DNA of 64,000 bases from Cephalopachus bancanus (lineage: Eukaryota; Chordata; Mammalia; Primates; Tarsiidae). The notes beneath the pieces were generated by a model. The model searched no databases. It saw only the letters and a program-made list of their open reading frames with translations, and was not told where the DNA came from. Of the stretch, positions 24,756-37,160 are shown one piece after another. The position numbers and the translations under genes are program-made. Where the stretch lies: assembly GCA_027257055.1 (NCBI GenBank), contig JAPVLO010000153.1, positions 2,604,001 through 2,668,000 of the forward strand. The letters are read 5' to 3'. Within the stretch, counting starts at the first letter, position 1, and each line of letters starts with the position of its first letter.

Positions 24756-25415
24756 TAAAAAAAGCCCCACATGGTCTTAGGTCATTCTGGGCTTTATTGT
24801 TATTATTTTTCTTGATAGATTTAACTTTAAAATGACCATGTAGATATTAGGTGGGCAGTTGGTTGGGATAAGCAGGAAGAAATGAATTTCATATCAATAG
24901 CTTTGTGCCTATGATGGAATAACAGCAGTCTCTAGGGAATGGGGTGGATCAGTCACTCAAACAGTTCTCTTGCATTTGTGTCCTAGTGTTGATTATTTCA
25001 GAGATAATGAAGACTCTGAAGACCATATACTGATTCCAAAGTAGCGTGCTGTAGCAAATATCTGTTCCAGATATATTAAAAACTTAAGTCTCATTGGAAT
25101 TAATGTGATAAATGAGAAGAAAAGTGTTATGATGTTCAGTTTATATTAAATATCATAGTAAAGTTATTGGCTCATGGGAAAAACTTATGAGGTCTTGAAA
25201 TAGAAGTATATAGTCATATAATAAAATTAATTCATAATAAAATTATCTAATTTGGATTTTGAAAATTTCTCATCCAGAGGGCAGTCGTTGAAAGTGTACT
25301 AAGAAGTCCTTTCAAAGTAAAGAACTATCTGTCTGAGAGAACATGATCTTGAAGAAAGAGCATGAGACCAGATTAAGTCAGGAGGTATGCTAACTCTGAT
25401 TGGCACAATCAACAT

Positions 25416-25551
25416 AAGGTGACCAAATTGTTCTGGTTTTCCCAGGACTTCCCCAGTTTTAGCACTGGGAACTCCCTTCCTCCCTCCCGTTACCTAGCCT
25501 TTTCACCATCTCACTTCCCCAGTCCTGAGAAAACCAGGGTAGTGGGTCAGC
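25416..25551. mobile_element. short palindromic MITE-like DNA element
   Basis: The two ends are imperfect inverted copies: 'ggtgaccaaattgttctgg' at the left, and 'ccagggtagtgggtcagc' at the right, whose complement is 'gctgacccactaccctgg'. The inner parts also pair ('ttttcccaggact' with 'cagtcctgagaaaa'). It resembles a small ancient non-autonomous DNA transposon; the family is not named. Confidence 0.55.
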
Positions 25552-25569
25552 AATTAGGTAGATGATCTT

Positions 25570-25650
25570 GAATCAGACACTTAATTTCCCAGGTCTTCAA
25601 TTTCCTCGTGTGTAAAACAAAGAATGCAGATTAGATTCCTAAGGATCCTA
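25570..25650 (+). mobile_element. MIR fragment
   Basis: 'cagacacttaatttcccagg', then 'tcaatttcctcgtgtgtaaaac', match the MIR core. It is short and diverged. Confidence 0.5.
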
Positions 25651-26507
25651 GCAGATATAACATAAGATTTATCTCAAAGTTACTATCTTTTCTTTCCATT
25701 ACTTTGTCTGCTTTCATGCTTAGATATCCATGAAAATCTTGTCAATTAATTCTTCCTATGTCTTTGTATTCTACCTTTTAATTTATACCATATCAATTCA
25801 GCACGAGGCTTAATTTCATTCAGTGAAACAAACACAACTCTCACAGATTGTCAATCAAGACAGAATTAAATTAGCATGCTTGTAGAAAAAGTAGTGGGAT
25901 CTATTGTTCACTATACTCTAGGCACTCTATTACAAACTCCAAAATTGTCTACGTACTCTGAATTGAGAGACTACGAGAAGAGATTGCAGAGAAATTTTCA
26001 CAGGCATTAGAGAACCGGGTAGTTTCTAATATTTGTTTAGTATTTTGTTTTTCTAAAGCTTGATTGAGATGCAATTCAAGTATCATATAATTTACCAATT
26101 TAAAGTGTACAATTCAATGGTTCTTTGTGTGCTCAAAGTTATGTGCAACTATCACAACTATCAATTTTAAAACATTTTCATAAGAAATTCTGTATCTTTT
26201 ACATATCACCTTTGTATCCTCTTATATACTCAGCCCTTACCACTAATCTTCTTTTCTTCTCCATAGATTTGCTTATTATGGATGTTTTGAAAAAATGTAA
26301 TTTTAAGATATGGTCCTTTGTGACTGATTTCTTCTTAGCAGGAAGTTTTCAAGGTTTATTAATGTTGTAACATGTATTAGTACTTTACCTTTTTTATGGC
26401 TGAATAACAAACACTCCATTGTATGAATATACCATATTTGTTTACCCATTCAGTAGGTGATAAACATTTGGGTTGTTTCCACTTTTTGACTATTAAAATA
26501 ATGTTTT

Positions 26508-26792
26508 GTTTTTTGTTTTTTGAGTTGGAGTCTCACTCTGTCGCCCAGACTGGAGTGCAGTGGCCACTCCCGGCCACCGCAGCCTCGACCTGCTGGGCTC
26601 CGGCGATCCTTCCGCCTCAGCCTTCCGAGTAGCCAGAATTACAGGCATGCGCTACCATACCCAGCTGATTTTTGATTTATTGTAGAGATGAGGTCTCACG
26701 CCCAGGCGGGTCTCGAACCCGCGGGATCAGGCAATCCACTCACCTCAGCCTCCCAAAGTCGCAGGATTACAGGCTGAGCCACTGAGCCCGGC
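26508..26792 (-). mobile_element. young-subfamily Alu dimer with target-site duplication
   Basis: The target duplication is 'taaaataatgtttt' at 26494-26507 and 'taaaatagtgtttt' at 26793-26806. It carries the A-box deletion and the hairpin 'gcgggtctcgaacccgc'. The poly-T end is interrupted by a G. Confidence 0.95.
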
Positions 26793-27915
26793 TAAAATAG
26801 TGTTTTCATGAACATACATGGACAGGTTTTTTTGTGTGAACATAGGTTTTTATTTCTTTTGAATATATAGTGAGGAGTGGAATTTTGGGTTATGTGGTCT
26901 ATGTTTAACCACCTGAGGAACTCCCAAACTATTTTCCAAGTGGTTTATGTTCCCACATTCTCATATATGTGTGAAGGTTTTGATTTCTCCACATATTTGC
27001 CAGCACTTTTTAAAAAAATCAAACTTTTAAATTCTAGTCATCCTGATAGGTGTGAAGTGGTATCTCATTGTGATTTTGATTTTCCTGATAATTAGTAAAG
27101 TTAATTTATCATGTGTTTATCGGTCATTTATATATATTTTTTGGAGAAGTACTTATTCACAGACTGTATCCACTTTTAAATTGGGTACTTTGTCTTTTAT
27201 TGTTAAGTTGTAAGAGTTCTTTATATATTGTAGATATAAATATCTTATATGTAATTTTTGAAAAATTTCTTCCATTCTGTGGGTTATCTTTTCATTTTAT
27301 TGATAGTGTCCTTGTCTTGTTTGTTCCTGTCTTAGGGGGAAGGCATACAGTCTTTCACCATTAAGTATGACTCTAGCTGTGGGTTTTTCATAGCTGCCCT
27401 TTATCTGGTCCAGGATGTTGCATTATATACATTAGTTTGGTGTTTTTTATAACTAAAGGGTGTTGAATTTTGTCAAATACTTTTTTTGGCATCTATTGAA
27501 AAGATCATATGGTTTTAATTTTTTATTCTATTTTTTATTCTATTGATATGCATACTATATTATTTGATTTTCAGATATTAAAGTCAATCTTGGATTTCTG
27601 GGATAAATTCCACTTAGTCATGATATAGGTTGCATTATATGCTAAATCCTGTTCACAATTTTGTTGATAATTTTTCATTCATATTTGTAAGAGATATTGG
27701 GTCAATAGAATTTTTTGGGGGTAATATCTTTGGCTTTAGCCTCAAGATTCTCAAAACAATTAAAAAGGTTATAAAGTATTTCCTCCTTATCTGTTTTTGA
27801 AGCATTTGTAAAGAATTGGTATTAATTCATTGTTAAATGTTTGGCAGAATATATTGATGAAGCCATGTGAGCCTGAGGTTTTACTTTATGGATACTTTTA
27901 AAAACTATAAATTCC

Positions 27916-28201
27916 ATATGTTTGACCTTCTTTATGGCTGTGTAATACAAAGAACAGAGTACCACATATTCTCACTCATAAGCGGACCCTGAACATTTAC
28001 CATAATACTATAAGAAAGGGATTGGCAGTAGTGGGATACCGACAGGGTGGGGGGGAGGGAGAACACAACATCAATAAGGGTACCTGATCTCAAACCAGGC
28101 AAAGTGGGGACCAAAGGGAGGCCCAAACTTTACCTGTATGATGACCACTTGTATATCTAATCCTGAATTGTACTCCACATCTTTAAAATAAAAATAAAAT
28201 A
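27916..28201 (+). mobile_element. young L1 3' end with 5' inversion
   Basis: The target duplication is 'aaactataaattc' at 27903-27915 and 'aaattataaattc' at 28202-28214. Bases from about 27921 to 27950 are inverted: 'ccttctttatggctgtgtaatac' is the complement of the L1 block seen in sense at 36440-36465. From 'aaagaacagagtaccacat' onward the L1 is in sense through the G-rich 3' UTR (around 28047-28060) to an A-rich tail with aataaa signals. This is the usual signature of twin priming. Confidence 0.88.
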
Positions 28202-28847
28202 AAATTATAAATTCAATTTCTTGTACTGATCAATTCAGATTATATATTTCTTCTTGAGTCAGTTTTGGTAGCTTGTGTTTTTCTATAATTGTTCATATTA
28301 TTCTTTTATTATCCTTTTTAGTTCTGTAAATTTATTAGTAAATCCTCCTCTTTCACTTCTGATTCTAGTAGTTTGAATATGTTTTCAAATTACCTTTTAT
28401 ACTTTTTTTGTTGGTCAACATAGTTAAAGGTTTGTCACTCTTGTTGATTTTCAAAATGACAGCTTTAGTTTTATTGTTTTAATCTATTTTTGATTCTCTA
28501 TTTCATTTATTTTCATGCTTATCACTAGTTTTTTCTTACTTCTTGCTTTAGGTTTAGTTTGCTCATCTTTGTACAATGTCCTCAGGTTGGCTGAAAGTTA
28601 GGTTATTGATTCAAGATCTTTCTTATTTTTTTTCATATGGGTATTTACAGCTAGAGATTTTTCTCTGAGAACTTCTTTAGCTGAATTGCATGTCTTTTGG
28701 TGTATCTTCATTTTTATTCATATCAAAATGTTTTCCTAATTGCCATTTTGATTTTTTCTTTGACCCATTGTTTGTTGAGAAGCATGTTTTAATTTTCACA
28801 TATTTGTGAGAAATTAAATCCTCTAAATTTCTTTCAGTTATTGATTT

Positions 28848-29006
28848 TTCTTTTTCTTTTTGAGTTGGGGATCTCATTCTTGCACCTGGCTAGAGTGCAG
28901 TGGCATGATCACAGCTCACAGCAACTACAAACTTCTGAGTTCAGGCAACATTTTCAACACAACCTTCTGAGAAGCTTAGCATATAGGCATGTACTACTGT
29001 ACCTGG
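28848..29006 (-). mobile_element. Alu-related monomer (FLAM/FAM-like), old
   Basis: One arm only, antisense: 'gagttggggatctcattc', 'gctagagtgcagtggcatgatcac', 'ggcatgtactactgtacctggcc'. The flanking host repeats 'ttattgattt' and 'tgttgattt', a possible decayed target duplication. Confidence 0.75.
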
Positions 29007-29345
29007 CCTGTTGATTTCTAATTTCATTACACTGTGGTCAGAGAACATACCTTATTTGATTTCAATTTCCTAAAATGTAGCAGGATTTGTTTTATACCAT
29101 AACACATGTTCACTCCTGGTGAATGTTCCATGTGTACTTTAGAAGAATATATATTCTGCTTGATTGTTGGTGAAGTGTTTAATAGTCGTCTGCTATGTCT
29201 TGTTGGTTCATAGTGGCGTTGAAGTCTTCTATTTTCTTGTTGATCCTCTGGCTAATTTCTTTTATTTATTATTGGTATCAGGGTATGGAAATCTCCAACT
29301 GTTCTTTCTGTGGTATTACATTTATAATTTGGGATGGCAAGTTCA

Positions 29346-30224
29346 ATCGTTTCATTTTTGGAGTTAGAAGATATATCAAGCTACCAGTTCTACCTATATT
29401 GCTCCATCTTTGGCTAGAGGAATCTTTTATTTAGGCTACTCTTCTCTTCACTTTCAAGACATTTAAATCTAATTTTCATGATAAAGTAAATAACCCAAGG
29501 CTTGTTGTATCTGCTGGCCTAGGATTCATGCACATGGACAGAAATTTATTCTCACCCCGAAAGACCATTTTTATTTAGGAATATAAGAAGATCTTTATTA
29601 TGAAAAATGGTTAAGTATATGGTAATGTAATCCTCATCCAGATCCAAAGGAAGAAGGCAAAAATAGAAATATGGTCTCTTTGATACTGGAATAAAGATCA
29701 CCCAAGGAAAAAACTTCAGTAAATAAAATCCGTACAATTTGAAAATATTGATTATTTTATTTATCTTCTGCCTTTTACTGATAGGAAGAAAGCAAAACCA
29801 AAGTCAATGGCTATATTTTGTGTTTTGAGTTAGAACATATTTTTTTCTTTTCCCTCCTGTAACTATAAACTAATTATATAAAAGTGTAGTTAGTTTTCTC
29901 ATGGAGTCAAGTGAGAATATTTTAGTTCCTCTCTTTTATCTTTAATTTGTAAGATTAGTTTGTACCTAAATTTATGTGGTTGAACACACTCCTACTCCTC
30001 AGCAATCTATTGTTTTTCAAGACATTTCCCTTTTCCCTTAAGAAAGACATGTATGGAGTTAGGGACTGGCAGTTGAAATATGAGATGAATCCATCATCTT
30101 TTGTCTGACTATGAGGGAACTGGTTAGGCAACTTAATTTTCTAGGTCATGGGATTAATAGAACTGATTGTCTTGTTTAGATATTCTTATAGTAGATGAAA
30201 TGTGAGTATAAAAAATAAAACATA
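29346..30224. other. unassigned sequence
   Basis: No repeat family or exon identified. Frame 29552-29737 (minus) is short and without features. Confidence 0.4.
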
Positions 30225-30507
30225 AGCCAGGCTTGGTGGCTCAGCCTGTAATCCTGCGCCTTTGGGAGGTTGAGGTGAGTGGATTGCCTGAGCCTGTGGG
30301 TTCGAGACCCGCCTGGGCAGCGAGACCTCATCTCTACAATAAATAAAAAAATCAGCCGGGCGTGGTAGTGCATGCCTGTAATTCCGGCTACTCGAAAGGC
30401 TGAGGCGGAAGGATGGCCGGAGCCCAGCAGGCGAGGCTGTGGTGGTCGGGAGCGGCCACTGCACTCCAGTCTGGGCGACTGAGTGAGACTCCAACTCAAA
30501 AAACAAA
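30225..30507 (+). mobile_element. young-subfamily Alu dimer
   Basis: Sense dimer with the A-box deletion ('tggctcagcctg'), a 'cctgcgcctttggg' block and 'ggttcgagacccgcctgg'. The flanks 'aaaaataaaacataa' and 'caaaacaaaacataa' form the target duplication. Two antisense frames (30176-30604) are products of this Alu. Confidence 0.95.
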
Positions 30508-30519
30508 ACAAAACATAAA

Positions 30520-31263
30520 CGCATAACCAGATTTCAGGATTCAAATGAACATTATGTTTCCCAAACAGTAACCTTAACACATGGTGTGATGCTACAGTTG
30601 CCAAGTTCTAGAATTTCTGTTTTGGTACTGTCTGCTGAAGTAAGTTTCTGGAAAAATCACTCATATTACTGATAATTACGCCCTTTTCTTGAACCCTAAA
30701 CAAATCACTCAGGCTAATTCACTTAGTAGATCTAAGTCCAAAGAATTTTGGATATGTCCAAAATAAAATACATGCCCCATTTCCATATCAGATTAAAGAT
30801 TTACCAATTATCCTTTATCATATTTGATACTGAATTAATATACTTAGCCTTAATGAATTAAGTTTCCTTTCAATATTCCAGGGAGAATTTGCAAGCAAGA
30901 GCATATGTAGAGCTGAATTATTATACAGAACTTTTAAAGCAATATTCTTCCTCCGACATTTATTATAAATATTTAATGTGCCAGCTACACAGGGCATCAT
31001 AGGATGACCCACTGTGTCTGTTGCAGTTTGCATCCAATTCAAAACAGCAATCTACATACTTTTAAAACATAATACCTCTTTCCTGCCAGATGAAATGTTT
31101 AACTTTTGTGGCCACAAATCTCATAAAACAACAAGGCTTTCATGAAATCCTTTCCGAGATTCTATTACTGTGCATAGCATGTATTTCAGAACAGTTCAGA
31201 TGTTAGGGATGTCAGCAGCACCACAGGGAAGGGGAATTTATGTCATGATAGCAAACACATATC
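30520..31263. other. unassigned sequence
   Basis: No repeat, RNA gene or exon that I can defend. Confidence 0.4.
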
Positions 31264-31273
31264 AACACATCTT

Positions 31274-31563
31274 TTTTTTTTTTTTTGAGTTGGAGTCTCA
31301 CTCTGTCGCCCAGACTGGAGTTCTGTGGCCGCTCCCGGCCACTGCAGCCTCGACCTGCTGGGCTCCGGCGATCCTTCCGCCTCAGTCTTCCGAGTAGCCG
31401 GAATTACAGGCATGCGCTACCACGCCTGGCTGATTTTTTGATTTATTGTAGAGATGAGGTCTTGCTGCCTAGGCGGGTCTCGAACCCGCGGGCTCAGGCA
31501 ATTCACTCACCTCAGCCTCCCAAAGGCACGGGATTACAGGCTGAGCCACCGAGCCCTGCGGCT
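31274..31563 (-). mobile_element. young-subfamily Alu dimer with perfect target-site duplication
   Basis: The target duplication 'aacacatctt' at 31264-31273 and 31564-31573 is identical, exactly 300 bases apart. The A-box deletion and the hairpin 'gcgggtctcgaacccgc' are both present. It is one of the youngest insertions here. Confidence 0.96.
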
Positions 31564-31573
31564 AACACATCTT

Positions 31574-32495
31574 AATCATATGATGTTATGGGTTTCTCAG
31601 ACAACAGATATTATTTGACATTCTATTATTTTGTGTTGTTCCTTGGGGACCCCAAAGATTAAGGCAGAGTGTCTCTTTCCAAGGGTCAAAGCTAGGTGGA
31701 TTTATCTTGGGAACTAATATTTTTACCAAAAAGTAGATGTTTTACTGATTAGTTAGTGGTAATTGCATTTGGTGTAGACTATAGATTTAAAGATTATGAC
31801 ACTTGACATGTTATCAATAATAAAACTCATTTATATTTTATGTCAAAATTATGGTAAATAAAAACAATAAATCATTGTGGGAACAGTGATAACAGGTACA
31901 TTGCTATTGTACTAGCATAGACTTCCTTGTCTGGCTCTGCCTTCCAGACGGTCCTTGTAAGATTACCTTTATGTTTCCAGGATCTCCTTGGTGATGGCAA
32001 TGTGGCTGAATGTGAATTGAGGGGGCAGTGGGATTTTTTTTTCTTCTAACCTTTGTTAATAGCTAGCTGATTGCCAGAGGCAGAGGAAATTTGCTCTGAA
32101 AGGAGGTCGTATGGTTGGAAATATGTGAAAAATACGTGAGAAGTGTATTAACAACATCTAGTTGCTTTTTGCCCTGCCAGTGGCCCTGCCTCTTTCTCAT
32201 CTGCTTTTCTTTTTCTAAGATGTCTCTGTGTTTCTGTCAATACATTTTCCATTATTGAGCATTAAGGAACTTAAACATCGGTTAAGCTGTATAAATGAAG
32301 ATCAGCTATATGATCTCATCCTGTAACTCTAGAACTGTGAGGAGAAACCAGGTATCCACCATCCAGCCAATCTTTCTAGTAGTCTTGTAGTCTATTCTGA
32401 TCAGTACCTCTTTCCTGGTATCTACACCTTGTTTCATAAAGCTAGGCGGTCCCAGGATGATTGAAAAGTGTTCTGAGACTTATTTTCCTTTTATG

Positions 32496-32546
<51 letters not shown>

Positions 32547-33626
32547 TTGTTAAATCACTGAAATGATTTCTTCTCTGAGACTCATATTGTCCTACCTCCT
32601 TTTTATTCCTTGAAAGTCTTCTCTCAAATTCTCCTTTTCTTGCTGTCATGGCCTTGCTGGCTTTCAGCTAGGTTCCACTCTCTCACTTGTAACACAAATT
32701 AGACAGTGGTCTATAAGTGGGACAATGACTTCTGGTGGCATGGAATCTAATTTGCACTTCCTATTTTGACTTAAGGGCTACTTTAGTTACATTCTGTTGT
32801 TTGTTGACAGAAAAAGTCAGTGTCAAGGGAAATGTGAAGTATAGCCCTACTGTACATTGAATAGTTTACAGGGACCTTCGTAGTCCTAATAACTGTCTGC
32901 AGTAGACTTGACAGTCCTAGGAATGTGGTTACTCTTGGAAAGTCCGAGACAGGAGTGTGCTTCCGAGATCTAGCCCACTCACCATGCAACTTTCTGTGGG
33001 CATCTAGGCTCATCGTAATCCTCTTACTTGAGGTATTCACCACTGAGGATTCCTAACTTGAAGTCATGCATTACTCTGTTTAAGGATCCAAGGAGACACC
33101 ATTTTAAGGCACGGCATTATTGAGAATGAACCTGGTGTTGACAAAGTTAGAGCAACCATCCGAAAAGCTTGAAAATAACAATGATCTTTTCATGTCTCCC
33201 TATGAGGTCACTAACTGATGGTGGAACAAACAGAAGTTGGTTCTGTGACTAGTTTCTGTTTGAAATGCTTTCAGACAAAGGCGGAGAAAGGGAATTTCAA
33301 GAATTAAATATTATTTCCAAGTAATAATAAAATCTCTACTGAAAATTCCCCCAGACATACTCAGGGAGCTCAAGTAAATAGAAAAGGGATTTTTCAAAAT
33401 GAATCTTCAAAAATTTAATCAGAGTGAAGTCCCAGAATGGGATAGGGAGAAAGAAGGATGTTATATAGAAGAATGAGATTTTGTTTTAAAAAGGATCATG
33501 GAGAATAAAAGACTAGGTGAAGAAGGGTTCTGATAGGCTTAAAGAAGTTGTGTGGTCTTTAGTTTTGGGCAGTTAGTTTATGCTGGCCTCTGCCAGGAGA
33601 CTGAAACACTAGAGTCAGTTTAGAAC
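31574..33626. other. repeat-poor block with one CA microsatellite
   Basis: Apart from the (CA)n at 32499-32544 I recognise no element. A minus-strand frame at 32783-33043 (86 residues) has no recognised domain. The block is suitable for conservation testing. Confidence 0.4.
32499..32544. repeat. (CA)n microsatellite
   Basis: About 23 uninterrupted CA units. Confidence 0.97.
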
Positions 33627-33929
33627 TGTGTTGTCCAATAAGGTGGCCATCAGTCACCTGTGGCTATTTGAGCCCTTGGTATGTGGCTAGTCTAAATTGA
33701 GATGTGCTGTAAGTGTAAAATAGTCCCTGTATTCTCAAGGTTTAGTATGAAAAAATAGTGCAAAAGAGCTTATTAATACTTTTAAAAAATTGGCTGCATG
33801 TTGAAGTGGTAATATTTCAAACATGTTAGGTTAAATAAAATATATTATTGAACTTAATTTCACCTGTTTCTTTTTATATTTTCTTTACTAGGAAATTAAA
33901 TATCATACATACATGTGGTTCACATTTGC
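33627..33929. mobile_element. hAT-type non-autonomous DNA element
   Basis: It starts 'ctgtgttgtccaataaggtggcc', then 'gtggctatttgagccc' and 'atgtggctagtctaaattgagatgtgctgtaagtg', and later 'cttaatttcacctgtttctttttatattttctttactagg'. These are the blocks of the mammalian 'ctgtccaata' hAT elements. The right inverted end is not preserved. Confidence 0.65.
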
Positions 33930-34974
33930 AGCCTCATTCTATTTCCATTGGTTGTTGTTGATTTAGGCACTGTGGAATTATGCCTCCTTGGGTAGGTTGT
34001 TTAACTCTGGGATTCAACCCACACACCTCTAAAAGGTGGGAGATAAGGGTAAACAACCAGACCTGCTCCTTGGAGGCTTTGATTTTGTTTGCCTATTTTC
34101 TAAATTTGAATCTTTTCTCCAATAACTGTTTAAACCTTGGAAAACTATGTATTATGAACATTTATTTATCTTTGCACAATGTTAGCAGATTTGTGGATAA
34201 TTTGTAAACATAGCTCATTACCTATGACAGGTAAATACTAAAGTGTACCTGAATATTTTGGGAAACTGCCTGGTGGAGAGTAGGGCAAAGGTCATAGAAT
34301 GAGTCAGGGCCTGGACTAGGATTAGCATCTCTGTGACTCACAGCTGCGTCCTAACCACTAGACTCTTCTCTTGAGAAATGCCAAAGGTGATGGCCCTTTT
34401 TCTCACCAGGAAATACTGAGAGTTGCTGAATCGGTGTTTCTCAGGCTGATTATTTGCCTGATAAAAGTTAGGTGGGTGCAGCAAAATTGGTGGGTTCTAG
34501 CCTGCAGCGTTGTGTTAACTGAGTATGAGCTAATGTAGAAATCCATCACTTGTTTGATCTAAGAACAAGTGTAAGGGGAACCCATTGATGTTATCCCTTT
34601 AGTGAAACATGAAGAAAATTCCACTGCAGAAGTGAAAATGTTACTTCCTACTTTTACTGGTAATTTCAAACATAAACATTTAACTTAGAGAAATGTTAGT
34701 TATAACCTTATAAGAGCTTCTACAAAGCTGAAGCTTAGCACAATTGGGTGAGAATTAGAAGAGTTTGGATAGATTTGCTGATGTGCCAAAAGGTATTTGT
34801 GCAGGTGTGTTGTCACCTGACCAAGGTGGCCACACCTATATTGTAGGCATATTTAAGTTCTTGAAGACCATGTTTGACAGGACTTAGCTTTGTTCTCATA
34901 ATATTTTATATACAATTTTCTTGTGGTGATGACCACAGTGTCTTACAGGTGTGTGTCAACATCCATGTCTCCAG
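33930..34974. other. unassigned sequence; possible DNA-element scrap
   Basis: A short MER5-like piece may lie at 34430-34500 ('tcggtgtttctcaggctgatt'). Nothing else is recognised. Confidence 0.35.
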
Positions 34975-35085
34975 CTACTCAAACTAATCAAGGGAAAGGA
35001 CTTTGTGTTTTTCCTTCAGTTTCTCTAATGCTGAGCAGTGTCTGCTATGTACACATAAGTTAACAAAGGCTTGGTGAATTAAGTC
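34975..35085 (+). mobile_element. L2-like LINE 3' end
   Basis: 'aatcaagggaaaggactttgtgttttt', 'aatgctgagcagtgtctgctatgtacacataa' and 'aggcttggtgaatta' follow the L2 3'-end block order. Confidence 0.55.
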
Positions 35086-35760
35086 TCTTCTACTTATATG
35101 TATGAGGCAGACAGAGGGAAAGAGTACTCAAGATACACAGGAGCTTCTCCTTAGAAAGACTGGTGGGTAACAAATTCTCACAATTTGTCATGTCAAAAGC
35201 ACCTGCCTATTCACTGAGCTGGAAAAAGTGGAAAGAAGATGGCCTTTAAAATTTTGAATACACAAACTCAAACTTGGAATTTAGCATGAAGTAGACAGTT
35301 GAGAACTAAAATGTTATGAATAAGACATTAACAGGATTGAGGTGTCAGAGACTGGCAGCTAGGAGTTAGAGAAAAGGGTCTGTAGGAGGTAGGGAAGCAA
35401 AAGAGGTGGTTTGGGTCGATAAGAAGGGACCAACCAGAGAGAAGTTATTCATGGCAGGAAACAGCTAGTAGGTTTTTCAAACAATGATTTAGTTTTAAGT
35501 TTCTGTATTGCTTGTATTCTCTATTCACGATCCCAAAATTTAGTAAAAGTTTTCAGCACAGAACTTGATCAATGGTGCTCTGTGAGAAAATGAAGAGACT
35601 TGGATAGTGTCTACCCTGAGATAAGAGTGTGAAAATCTTACCAAGCCATCACAGGAAGGAACATCCAATATGGAGCATATAAACAGGGTATTATGTAAGC
35701 ACAGATAAAGAATATTATATGCTATGTGTACTTTGTTGTTAAACTAAAGGATAAATTCTT

Positions 35761-35927
35761 TTAAAATTTTTTTTATTTTAAAGATGTAGGGTACAATTCA
35801 GGATTAGGTATACAAATGTTCATTATGCAGGTACCCTTGTTGATGAGGTGAGCCCCTCCCTTCCCTGGCAGTTTCCCTCAACTCTCAATTCCACCCCCCT
35901 CCCCAGGCAGTTTCCCACTACTGCCAA
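35761..35927 (-). mobile_element. short 5'-truncated young L1 tail
   Basis: The target duplication is 'ggataaattctt' at 35749-35760 and 'ggatgaattctt' at 35928-35939. The body is the complement of the L1 3' UTR at about 36600-36770, including both copies of its duplicated G-rich segment. Only about 167 bases were inserted. It is inverted relative to the L1 at 36352. Confidence 0.9.
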
Positions 35928-36004
35928 GGATGAATTCTTATAATTCTGGAAGAGGAATGTTGTATCAAGCTAAACAGTTTTTCAAATCAAGCTTCCATAC
36001 ATTG

Positions 36005-36255
36005 TCTTGGCAGTTATAGTTAACATTTAATGAGCACACGCTTTATGTCAAACACTTTTAAGTGCTACCAATGCATCACATCATATAATCCACCTGCAAC
36101 CCAGACCTTCTGAGTCACAGAGAGATTAAGTGACTTGTCCAACTCATTTCATTCTTACAATATTATGAAGTGGGCACTATACTATCTCCATTTTATAGAT
36201 TAGGAATCTGAGTCACAGGAAGTTTATTAACTTGCCTAGATCACACAGTGGAAAT
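36005..36255 (-). mobile_element. MIR SINE in antisense, possibly two fragments
   Basis: 'ctccattttatagattaggaatctgagtcacagg' and 'aacttgcctagatcacacagtgg' are the reversed MIR core. A second similar set ('gagtcacagagagattaagtgacttg') precedes it at 36105-36145, so two copies or a duplication are present. Confidence 0.7.
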
Positions 36256-36351
36256 AGGATTTAGACTGAGTTTGGCTCAATAATTTCCATAAGTATCTCA
36301 AAAGTTTCGTAAACTTTTTTTGAGTTAAAAACTAAAAACTATAAGAAGTAA

Positions 36352-36789
36352 TTCACAGTAGCAAAAACATTGAACCAACCATGCTTCCCATTGAAATTGG
36401 ACTGGATAAAAAAAAAGTGGTACATATACACAATGGAATATTATGCAGCCACAAAGAAGGATCAACACATGGACTTCGCTGCAACTTGGTTAGATTCAGA
36501 GTCTATCATACTCAGTGATCTATCACAGAAACAAAGAACAGAGTACCATATATTCCCACTCATAAGTGGATCTTTCAAAATTATCATAATACTATAAGAA
36601 AAGGATTGGCAGTAGTGGGAAACTGCTGGGGTGGGGGGGATTGGCAGTTGAGGGAAACTGCCAGGAGAGGGAGGGGCATACCTCATCAACAAGGGTACCT
36701 GCATAATGAACATTTGTATACCTAATCCTGATTGTACCCCACATTTTTAAAATAAAAAAAGATTAAAAAACAAAAGCAAACAAAACAAA
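36352..36789 (+). mobile_element. young 5'-truncated L1 (end of ORF2 plus 3' UTR)
   Basis: The target duplication is 'aaaactataagaagtaa' at 36335-36351 and 'aaaactatcagaagtaa' at 36790-36806. The body is the end of ORF2 ('ggtacatatacacaatggaatattatgcagcc'), then a 3' UTR with a duplicated G-rich segment (36603-36677), and an A-rich tail. Frame 36370-36597 is residual ORF2 C-terminus followed by UTR. Confidence 0.93.
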
Positions 36790-37148
36790 AAAACTATCAG
36801 AAGTAAAAATACAAAGATAATCAACAACAACAACAACAATAACAAAACAGCATTACTTTCAAATTGCTTAAATTTCCATTTGGGAAAGAAGTGTTTATGT
36901 GTGTTTGTGTGTGTGCATGTGCACAAGTGCACGTGAACACCTATGTGTACTTTGGAGGAAGCAATTGAGAGTGTAATAAAGTGTAAGTAAGAAATAAGAC
37001 ATGAATTTTATTCTCAAATCACCCCCTTTTTATTAAAGAAAAGAAACAGGGATGAAATAAGCTTTCCTTGTGGGTTATACCTAACAATTGAATAAAGTTT
37101 TGGGGATTATTTCTTAAGGAATCATTCCTTATTTAATTTTTTCAAAAG
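36790..37148. repeat. A-rich and simple sequence
   Basis: The L1 tail runs into a (CAA/TAA)n patch at 36823-36847. A short GT-rich stretch lies at 36895-36935. No gene. Confidence 0.6.
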
Positions 37149-37160
37149 GATTCAGCTTTT

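Larger units (their letters stand above)
26055..29345 (-). mobile_element. second long antisense L1, interrupted three times
   Basis: Minus-strand L1: 3' UTR from the left ('gattgagatgcaattcaag', 'aaagtgtacaattcaatgg'), then reversed ORF2 through about 29345 ('cattacactgtggtcagagaac', 'gtccatgtgtacttt', 'cttgttggttcatagtgg'). Interruptions are an Alu at 26508-26792, a young L1 at 27916-28201 and an Alu monomer at 28848-29006. About 2.55 kb of host L1 remains, with no intact frame. Confidence 0.85.
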
